Shown here one piece after another: positions 1 to 12,000 of a stretch of DNA of 64,000 nt. Both the position numbers and the translations under genes were made by a program. Positions within the stretch are counted from its first letter, which is position 1. Every line of letters starts with the position of its first letter. The notes below the pieces were generated by a model. It did not search any database, was not told where the DNA came from, and saw only the letters and a program-made list of their open reading frames with translations. The stretch lies in the NCBI GenBank assembly GCA_900539375.1, contig UQBY01000003.1, positions 1-64,000 of the forward strand. The letters run 5' to 3'. The DNA comes from an uncultured Clostridium sp. (lineage in GTDB: Bacteria; Bacillota; Clostridia; Clostridiales; Clostridiaceae).

Positions 1-3000
1 TAAATTTCCATTCTTATCATAGTCATATTTAGTTTCATGCTTTACTTTCTTTCCTGATGAATCTGTAACATATACTATACTACTTACTAGTTTATTTATT
101 TTATTATAAGTGTATGTTGTTTTTGTTCCATTTCCATCTGTCTCAGAGGTTTTATTACCATTAGCATCATATGTTGCTGCTTTAGTAATAGAGCTTCCTC
201 CACTTAAGTCTGATTCAGTTTGTGAAATGACATTTCCTAAAATATCATAACCATATACATTAACTACTCCACTTGAACTTATTGTTTTTGCAAGCTGTCC
301 TAATGTATCATATTGATAAATTACATAATAAGCTGCTATACTTCCATCTGATGCATAAGTTACTTTTTTTACTTTTCCAAACTCATTATACTCATATTTT
401 GTTTCTACATTATTAGCATCAGTTTTAGATATTTCTTCGCCTACTAGGTTATATTTTGATGAACTTAATTTTTTTACTTCATTGCTGTTTTTATCCTTTA
501 CTGATGTCTTTAAAAGATTTCCTAGTTCATCATATTCATATATAAACTCTGTTTCATTTGTATCTTTTTCTTTTATTAGTCTTCCTGCTCCATCATAGTA
601 ATATTTCTTTGTGTAAGCTTTATTTTTTGCTTTTGCATCTGCATCTTGTACACTTTCTAATTTACTATCAAGAGTATAAGTATAACTTATTTCATTTCCT
701 AATGCATCCTTTTCACTTATAAGATTTCCAATATTATCATAAATGCATTTTTTCTCTAAAACATGTCTCCATGTACCATTATTTTTATAAACTTGATATA
801 CTTCTATTACTCTTCCCATATTGTCATAAATATATTCTGTTCTTTGCATATGAGTCATAATATCTGTTGAAACATAATTATTTGGTGAAACTTCTGCTAT
901 TTTTCTTCCTGCTGTATCATAGAAGAACATTGTTGTATTTTTTAGAGCATCTATGACTTTTATTAAAAATCCTCTTTCATTATACTGATAGCTTGTTTTA
1001 TTTCCATTACCATCAATACTTGTTAATATATTTCCTTCCCAATCATAAGTTTTATTACTTTCAATAGAAACATTCCCTTTGACTTTTACTGCTTTTGTTA
1101 CTCTATTAAGATTATCATATTCATATTTAGTGTAACTTTTATCAGGTTCTGTTATCTTAGTAATATTACCATTTTTATCATAAGTATATTCTGTGGATAA
1201 TGTAATATTATTTGTATTTCCTAGTTCATATCCTTTTAAATTTTCTGCCTTTACAGTTAATATTTCCTTTATGACTTGCCCAAACTCATCATAAACATAT
1301 TCTTTAATATTATTGGTTTCATTATCTACTTTTACTATTTCTTTTACTACATTTCCATCTTTGTCATACTCATATCTCTTTAAGCTACCATTTTCATAGC
1401 TTTCAGATTTTAATTTATTGTCTTCATAATATTCATATGTCTTTATAATATATGATTTTGATTTCATACCATAATCAACTTTATCTATCCCTGTATATTC
1501 TTTTATTTTATTACCAACTGCATCATATTCAATCTTATTATATGAATATTTAATTTTATCATTATCTTTTTCTGCTGGGATCCACTGCTCTATTACTCTA
1601 TTTAGACCATCATATTTGTAATATGTTATATTTCCATTAAGGTCTTTATTACTTTTTACAGTTCCATTTTTATTATATTCTGTTGATACTGATAATCCTT
1701 CTGCATTTTTTACATTTTTTACTCTATTAGCATAATCATAAATTGTTATTGTTTCTGCATATTTTGATTTACTATCATCTAAGTATTGTTTCTGAGTTTT
1801 TTGAACTGTTCCATCTACTAAAACTTCATATTTTTGTTTCTCAAGAAGTATTTCAGATGAATTACTATTTTTCTTAAAATATGTTGAAATCTTTCTGTTT
1901 ATCTTATCATATTCATATCTATAAACTGCTCCATTAGGTTTTGTTTCTGTTAATACATTTCCATACTTATCATATGTGTATGATGTAATATACCCTTCTT
2001 CATCTGTTATTGTTTTTATACATCCATTAGCATAATAAGTATATCTTTTTCCATAATTACCAATATAACTATCTGTATTTGCATATCCATAACTATCTAA
2101 AACTAGTTTATCATCAGAAGCTTTATAGTGATTTGGAGATATTTCCTTAATCATTCTTCCTAATAAATCATAAACTACTCTATAAACAATGCTATTATTA
2201 TAAATAGTTTTTACAACATCTCCATTTCTATTATAAATATATTTTTTACTATTACCTTCTGGAGATATTTCTTCTATAAGTAATCCATTTTTATTATACT
2301 TATTTTGTTGTATATTATCTTTTCCATTTACATTAATCTTAGTCTCTGTTATATTTCCATAACTGTCATAAGTGTATGAAGTTTTATGACCATTTCCATC
2401 AATAATAAATTTCAACAATCCCTTAAGTGTACATCCACCTTCTCCACTTGAATAATATTCATATCTTGTTATAACAAATTTATTTTGAGCTAAATCTTCT
2501 GAATACTCATCTATTCCATTTAAAGGCTGAACTTTCTTCATTAATAATACTTTATTAGTATCATAAATGTAGTATGTGCATTTATTTTCTTCATCTGCTT
2601 CCTTTATAAGATTATTCTTCTCGTCATATACATACCTCTTAACTGAACCATCTGGATTTAAAATTTTAGTTATATTTCCTCTATTGTCTCTTGTATATTC
2701 AGTAGTATTTCCATTTCTATCTTTTATCTTAATCTCTTCACCAAAGCTATTATAATCTGTTATTGTTGTTTTTCCTTCTTCATCTATGTTAGATATTATA
2801 TTATAAGAATCACTAAATTTTTGTATTGTCTTTCTTCCATTTGAATCAGTTATTGTTGTTGTCATTTTAGGAACTGAATAACTATATGTTTTTACATTTC
2901 CATATTCATCTGTTATTGTATTAACTTTATTCTTATTACTTACTGAAGATGTCTTTTTATCTTCTCCATAATAAGTTATACCTTGTATTATTGTATTTTC

Positions 3001-6000
3001 ATTATTTTTTATTGTAGAAAGCAATCCTTCAGAATTATAAGAATAGCTTGTATTACTTCCTATAGCATTTATTGATTTTATAAGCATTTTATTATTATAC
3101 ACATAACTAGTTTTATTTCCTACAGCATCAATTATTGAGGAAATTAATCCTTCAGAATTATACTCTATTTTGTATACTCTGTTAACTGCATCTTTAATAG
3201 ATTGTACTTTTCCATTTTTATCAACTGTTATTACTATTGAATTTCCATTTTTATCTGTAACTTTTACTAAATAGCCATTTTTATCAAACTCATATTTATA
3301 TTGAGTTTTTGTAGTTAATACATACACTCCATTAACTTTATTTAAAATGTTTCTTGAATCTAATGCTTTATAAGAACCATCTACATTTTCCTTAAAGCTT
3401 TGACAACTTCCATCTGTGAGTCTTACTACTATTGTCTTTTGTTCTTTTCCATACTCTTGTATACTTGCTTCATAATTAAAGCTCCATCCTTTTCCAAAAC
3501 CAGTATTTTCTCTAGTATCTAATGAATTATATGTTCTTACAAATGTTATATCCATACCATTATTGTTTACTTCTAAATCAATAAACTGCTTACCATAGTT
3601 TCCTGTAGGACCATATACTCCATCTCCACCACAATCTCCAAAATTAGTATTTACACTATAATTGTCAATTATATATTGCCAAAATTGTAAAGTATCATTA
3701 AAAATATATCCTGTTTCATATGGTTTTGTTAATATTAAAATATTCATCTTACAATAATTAGCTGTTCCTAATTTATTATAAGTTACTTTTTGTATTGAAT
3801 CTCCATTTAATATAACAATATGCTCATTACTTGCTGCAAAATTACATTGTGCACCCCAAAGTCTTGTAAAATCACCCTTTACTTCTAATATTCCATTTGT
3901 TAATAATCCTAAATGATTTCTTCTAGAATTAGTTTTAAAATTTCCTCCAACTTGTATATATCCATCAGCTTGATTCATATATAAAACTGCACTTGATGTT
4001 CCATTTTTTTCACTAATTAAAAAATCTTTTTTTATAACAACTGTAGCTCTATTAACATTTACAGAAGAGCTAGTTTGATATAAACTTCCTTCTACTGTTA
4101 TATAACTTTCTGCAAAATCAATACTTGAATTTATAATATTAAAATCACCAGCAACTATTAATCTTCCATTACCAAGTAATAAAGACCCTCCATCTTGATA
4201 AATACTTCCTGTTACTCTAAGTTCATGACCATTTAATCTTACTTCTTGTCCTAAAGAAATATTTAAATCTCCTTCAAATAACTCATCTTTTTCTAATATA
4301 AATGGAGTAATGACATATATAGTATCACTTTTTTCAGATGTATTTTTGGACTTATCACTTGCTACTATTTGAATACCATACTTTGTACTTGGAGCTAATC
4401 CTGTTAGTGTTATTTTTTCTGTAGTACAATGTTCACTTAATATACCATTAACATATATATTATATCCTACTACACCTTTATTATCATATGGTTTCTTCCA
4501 AGACAATGAAATAGAATGATTATCCTTATTTGTTACATAAATATTTTCCACTTTATTAGGTGCTACCATATCATACATACTAGTAAATTTTAACTCGTTA
4601 CTATGAATTTTTGAATCTAATCCACTTCCATCAACAGCTACTATATAATATTTGTACTCACTTCCACAATCAAAATTTTTATCAATATACTCTTGGATTT
4701 CTGAATCTACAGTTGCTATAAGTTTATCATTTCTATAAACTTTATATTTATCTATAAATATAATTTCTTTTGGAAGGTTCCATGATATAATAATCTCTGT
4801 TTCCAAATTTTTATCTAATTTAAGAGTATTTTTTACATTTAATATTTCATCATTTTTATATAATACTTTAAATGAATATTTATTAATTTTACTTAAATTA
4901 ATTTCTATAAAATATTTATGTCCCCTTTTTACCAAAATTTCCCCTAAAGAAACATTTGGAAAATTACCTATAGCTTCATTACTTAAAGAATCATATACAG
5001 TAAATGATATATTTTTTTCTTCTGATGATTTAATTATAATTGTTCCATCATTAATTGCTTCAAATGAAAAATAATCTTTATCATCATAATAATTAATTTC
5101 ACCATAAATAATTTTATTTAATTCAACTGATGTTGCACTATTTTTATTATTCCCATGATCATCTCCATATGTTGTTATTTTATAGCTTTCTATTCCATCA
5201 GAAATATTATCTCCAGAATCAATAGCCTTTATAGTAAATACATACTTAGAATTATATTCTAGATTATCAATTGTGCATTCAGTATTTGTTGTTTCTGCTA
5301 CTAAATTTTTTCCATTATATACTCTATATTTAACAACAACTCCATCATCATCTTGAGCTTCATCCCATATTAAAGTAATTGTACTAGATGTTCTTCCTTT
5401 TACCTGAACATTTGATGGCTTATTTGGAATAGTTGTATCTTTATTAGTTGTTATTTTTATTATATTACTAAAATCACTTTCATTTCCTGATACATCAACA
5501 GCTCTTATTTTATAATTATATGATTTGTTTGAATATAATTTTTTATCTGTATAAGTTAACTGACTATCATCAACTTTTGCTATTAATTCTCCATCCCTAA
5601 ATATCTCATAGTAATCAATACCTACATTATCATTAGCTTTACTCCATGATAAAGTTACTGTTGATGTTGTTTTTGCTACTGCTCTTAATGAATTTTCAAC
5701 AAAGTTAGGTTTTTCTGTTTCTGCTACATCAATTTTAAATGAATATGAATTTCTATTTGAATATAAATATGATTTTAATTCTAATACATATTCTTTTCCT
5801 TTATTTAAATATAATATAGAAGAATTACTATTGTATTTATTTCCTAAATATGTATTGTCATAAGGAGCATTTTCTTCATCATATAAAATCATATTTAATG
5901 ATAAGTTACCTGTAGAATTAAAAGTATAATATCCATCTATAGGAGCAATAAACCTAAATGTATCTTTATCATTTGGATAATTTATTATTCCTGAAAACTC

Positions 6001-9000
6001 TTTCCCTATTCTAATTTTTGTTGCAGCTTCAATTGTATTTTCATAATCATCATCATAAGTGTCTACTCTTAATATTGAACTTCTTTCTGAATATTTACCA
6101 CTAGTATCCATAGCTATTACATAAAAATTATAACTTGTATTTTTATTTAATCCTATAATGTCAAAATACAGATTATTAGTTTTTCCAATACTATTTCCAT
6201 CTTTAAATATTTCATATTCTTCTGCTTCTCCATCATCTTCAGATTCATCCCAATTAAGTCTTATTTCCCATGCTGTTTTTGAACTTGTACTTAAATTTTT
6301 AGGTGCTTTAGGACTTTCATTATCCCAAAGAGTCCTTACTGTTATTGGTTCAGACATCAACACATTTCCAGATACATCTACTGCTTCTACTTCGTATGTA
6401 TATTCTGTATATGCTTTTAATCTCTTATCTGTAAATGTCAAAGTATCATCTTGTACTGTTGCTATTTTTTTATTATTCCTATATATATTATAATAATCTA
6501 TACCTATATTATCTTCTGCTTTATTCCACTTTATTGTTACTTTTGATATTTGTGCTTTTGTTTCTTCTTCTATTATTTCAGCTTTCTTAAAAGGTTTTTC
6601 TTTTTCATCTACTGTTATCTTAAAATCATAATTATAATATTTAAGTTCAATATAATATACTCTTCCTTTAATAAGATTTAGTGAAATATTATTAGAATTA
6701 TTTAACTCAGAATATATTAATTTATTTTCTAAACCATCATAAATATATAAAGGAAAACTATTATTTTCTAAATATTCTACATGATAAATTCCACTAATAG
6801 GTGCTGTAAATTTGAAATAATCAATATCTCCAACATAATTAATTTTTCCTGATATAGCCTTACCTACTCTAATTTCTGATGCTGTTTCAAATGTATCTGG
6901 ATAATCATCATTTATTGTTGAAACCTCTATATTATCACTAAATTCAGAATAATTGCCTCCTTTATCTTTAGCTCTTATTTTAAATAAATATTTTGTGTTT
7001 GTAGTTAATTCTTCAATTTTAAATTCTACTTTGCCAGTTATTTCATTTACATTATTTGTACAATCTAAATATCTATCATTTAAATAAATTTCATAATAAT
7101 CTATTTCTCCATTATCTTCTGATTTAGACCATTCTAAAATCAAACTCCATCCAAATTTATCTTTTATACTTAAATCTTTTGGTATACTAGGACACTCAAA
7201 ATCTATCTCTGTTTTTATATTTATTTCTGAAGATAATTCAGACTTATTTTTAGATGTATCAATTGATTTTATTGTATATATATACTCACTATTTGCATAT
7301 AAGTTAGTATCTACATATCTTCCTTCTATAACTTCTGCTATCAAAATATCATTTCTATATACTTCATAATATTCAACACCTACATTATCCTTAGATGCTT
7401 CCCAACTTAATTCTATATAACTAACACCTTTTGATTCAACTTTTAAGTTCTTTGGAATAGTAGGTGGTATATTATCTTCAAAGTTAGGTTTTATCTTAAA
7501 GTTTCTTGAATAATATATACTTGATAGATAATACTGCTTATCTGAATATAGATAATATGAACCATTTGTTTCTCTATTTACTATTTGTCCATTCTCATTA
7601 TAAAAATTAATATTATAAGTATTATTTCCTTCTATTTTATATTCACCATCAGTTTGAACTTTAAACTTAAAGAAATCATAATCTCCTTCATAATCAAATT
7701 TTACTTCAACTTTTTCTCCAACCTTAATTTCTTTAGCATTATTTATACTATTTCCATAATCATCTTCTTTAGTTTTAACTACAAGTTCATCACTAAATGG
7801 AGAAATATTTTGTGAAATATCTTCTGCAGTTATTTTAAAAATATACTCAGTATTGTTATTTAAATTTTCCACTTCACAATATGTAGCTTCTGTAGTTAAT
7901 ATTTCATTTCCATTTAAGAAGATATGATATTTTTTTATTCCTCCATTATCCCATGTAGTATTCCATTTTAGTGTTATAGAATCTCCTGTAATTTTTTCTG
8001 CTATTAATCCTGTTGGTACATTTGGAGCTTGTGTATCTTTTTCTGTTGTCTTTGTAATTTCTGTTGTAAATGCTGAATAATTCATGTTTTTATCTATTGC
8101 TCTTATTTTATATTTATATGAATTTCCTGGCATTAGTTTTGTATCATCATATTGATTTATTAATACAGTTGCTATTTTACAATTATCTCTATAAATTTCA
8201 TATCCATATATGCCATTTTCATCAGTAGATTCAGTCCATGTTAAACTTATAGAAGTAACATTTGATGTAGCTGATAAATTTTCTGGTTTAGATGGTACTT
8301 TTGTATCTACTGAAGTTTTAACAGATATTGAATTACTTAAATATTCATTTCCTAATAAATCATAAGCTTTAACTACATAATTATATGAAGTATTTCCATT
8401 AAGACTTATATCTGTAAATTCTAATATCTCTCCATTAATAGTAGCTTTTAATATATTATTTCTATATACTTTATACTCTTTAATTCCTATAGTATTTTCA
8501 CATTTTGTCCATGTTAATGACACTGTTGAACCTGAATGTGACTTTTCTGATAAGACAGAATTTATAATTGGATTTTTACCTTTTGAAAGTTTTATAGTAA
8601 AATTATATTTCTTGTCCTTTGAATTATCTTTTATTCCAATATAATATTCTTTATCACCTATTAAATATACATATTTATTTTCAGCTATCTTTTCCCCATC
8701 TTTATCATATATACTAGGGCGTATAGTAGAATCTATAAAATACATTCCATCAACTGGTGCTATAAACTTAAAAAAATCTATATCATCTATATATTCAAAT
8801 ATCCCTGAAATATTTTCACCAGCATTTATTTTCTTTGCTGATTTTATATTGTTTGTATAATCATCTTTTAAAGTTGTTATACTTACTTCTTGAGTAAATA
8901 CTGATACATTATTAATTGTATTTTTGGCTCTTACTTTAAATTTATAAATTGTTCCTTGTTCTAAACCTACTATATCAAAATAATTTTCATAAGTTTCTCC

Positions 9001-12000
9001 AATTTTATTTTGCCCTTGATATACTTCATAAAATACATCTCTTGTATTAATGCTTGGACAACTCCATACTAAATGTACTTTATCACTTGATATTGCTTTT
9101 CCAGTTAAATTTGTTGGTGTTTTAGGAATTGTATTATCTGATTTTGTTAGTATTATTACAGCATTACTTGGAGGGGACTTCTTCCCTTCTACATCTACAG
9201 CTACTACTCTATATTCATAATAAGTATTCTGCTTTAACATTTTATCTGTATATGTTACACACTCTTTATCAACAGTTGCAATCTTAATACTATCTCTATA
9301 TATTTCATAATAATCAATTCCTGCTTCATTATTTGCTTTATTCCAAGATATTGTGATTTCTGATATTTCATTTTCTGTTTCTTTTAAAATAATAGTTTCT
9401 AAATTAGAGTTACTTACTAAACTTATTTTAAACTCATATTTTCCATATCCGTAGTAATTATATAATTTTAAATAATAATTTTTATTCTTTTCTAAGAAAA
9501 ACTCATGATTTATAGAATTCAAGCTATTATTTATAATAACATTTCCCTCTTCATCACAAATTATATAATTTACAAAATCTTTCTTCAATGACTTTATTAT
9601 ATAATTTCCTTCTTTTGTAGTTGTGAACTTAAAATAATCTACATCACCATCATATTCAATACTTCCACCAATTAAATTATTTATTATTATTTCTGTAGCA
9701 GTATTTTTTTCATTACCATAATCATCCCCGTCAGTTTGTATCTTTATTGGTTCACTAGCATCTGAATATACTCCACTTATATTTACAGATTTTACTGTAA
9801 ATTCATATTCTGTATTACTTAAAAGACTATCTATTGTAATAAAATTATTTTTTGTAACCCCCTTTAATTCCTTTCCTAAAAAAACTTCATAATGATCAAT
9901 CAGAATAGAATCATTTTGATTGTCCCACTTTAATGTTATTTGAACTGCATTTTTAGAAGCTACTAAAACATTTTTAGGAACTGGAGGTTTTCTATTATCA
10001 TTTCCTACAATTACTGAATCACTTTTAAGAGATTCATTTCCAGACCTATCAATTGCTGTTATAGAATATCTATGTATTTCGTTATAATTTACATTATTAT
10101 CAGTATAAGTAAATATATTTGAATTTACTTTTCCTATTTCTTCTCCATCTTTATACACTTTATAATATTTCACTTCAACATTATCATTAACTTTATTCCA
10201 TGTTAAAGTAACTGAATTAGAATTTTTTATTATTTCAGGTTTATCTGGTTTATCTGGTGCTTTAGTATCCGATTTTTCAAACCTTACATTATTAAATATT
10301 CCTGTTGCTGCATCCATTTCATTACACCCTGCTGTTAATGCAAGCCCCATTGAAATATTTTCATTTAGTGATGTTAATATTATTGTTTCTACTAAAGTCC
10401 ATGTTATACCATCATATGAATAATATCCTTCTACAGAATTTCCTATCCTTGACAGTTTTAAATACACATTTACTTCATCATTATCTTTTTTATCTAACTC
10501 TATTTTTGTATCAATATCTATTGCTTTTGTATCTTTTCCATCTCTATATCTAAATACTATATAATTAGAATTATTTTTTGCTCCAATTCCTAAAAATACC
10601 ATAGTATCTCCTGTATAATTAGTATTTCTAAGCATAACCCCAGCTTTTGCTATTGTACTTTGTCCTTCAAATTTAGGAGCTTTTCCTGCATTAGGATTAA
10701 TAAGCTTAGTAATATTTGAAATAATTGAACAATCTAATATTGGTTGAGAATTATAAAGCTTAGTATATGCATACATACATGCATCATTATTATCTCCAAT
10801 GTCCCATCCACCTGCTGACAATGTGTATTCTCTTGAATTTTGACTAAAACTTCCTTTAGGCTTTAATCCCCATTCTCCATTATTACTAATAGGTTCTCCT
10901 TGTAATGTATAATCTTCATTAGTTACCTCCAAAGATGTAGTTGCAATATTATAATTTCTATTGAAACTTTTTTCTACTTCTTTATTTTCTAAATCTTGTA
11001 TCTCTACAGTTTTATCTTCTTGCTCATCATCTCTATTTGTATCTACATTTTCATTATTAAAAATTTCTTTATTGTCTTCAATTTCTATTTTATTTTCCTC
11101 ATTATCATTTTTCAAAGATACTATTGAATTAAATTCTTCTGTATTTGATAAAGTCTTAACAGAAGATGTTTCTATTACCTCTTCTAATTTTTCTTCATTT
11201 GTTGTATTATTTATATTCTCTTCTAATTGTTCTTCATCAATTGTGTTATTTTGCTCAAATTTTTCTTTATTAGTATTTTCGTATACTAATGTTGCACTTT
11301 CTTCTGATTTGTTTCCATAATTATCAATAGCACAAATAGTAAAATTATATACTTTTCCTGATTGAAGATTATCAAATAAATAACTTGTTCCTTCTTCTAC
11401 TGTTGCTATTTTATTATGTACATCATATATTTCATAATAAGAAACACCAGAAATATCACTAGATTTTTTCCATTTTATTAAAGCTTCCTTATCTGATTTT
11501 TTTTCTATCTCTAATGATGTTGGAATTGAAGGTGGAGTCATATCTTTATCTGTAGTTATTGAAATAATTTCACTATTATCAGATAAATTACCTCCTATAT
11601 CTCTAGATTTTATTGTAAAATAATATGTTGTGTTTGGTTGTAGGTCTTTTACTAAATAACTTTCTCCTTCTTTTGTTTCACCTATTTTTAAATCACCATT
11701 ATAAATCTCATAAGCTTCTATACCAATATTATCATTTCCTTTATCCCATATAATATTAGCTGAAACTTCATTTTTTGATTCACATTCTAAATTTGTTGGC
11801 GGAGTTGGTTTTTCTTTATCTTCTAAAGTAGAAATCTTTACTTTTTCACTTAATTCTGAGCAATTTCCATTTGAATCTTCAGCTGACATTCTAAAAATAT
11901 ATTCTGTATTAGGTTTAAGACCTTCAATGGTATATCTTTTATTACTACTCACTTCTCCAATCTTTGTTGAATCATTATAAATAAAATATTTAAATTCTCC

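Noticed and set aside
1..3390. Possible frameshift or pseudogene in the RHS tract
   Set aside because: Checked codon phase at several places (for example 61-120 and 3601-3660); the frame stays open and yields consistent YD repeats.
6158..6493. Plus-strand open frame of 111 codons
   Set aside because: It lies antisense within the intact minus-strand giant gene and reads as Ser/Leu-rich low-complexity protein, as expected of a shadow frame.
10961..11320. Plus-strand open frame of 119 codons, very Ser-rich
   Set aside because: It is the complement of the acidic Glu/Asn-rich linker of the giant protein; no ribosome site and composition explained by the opposite strand.
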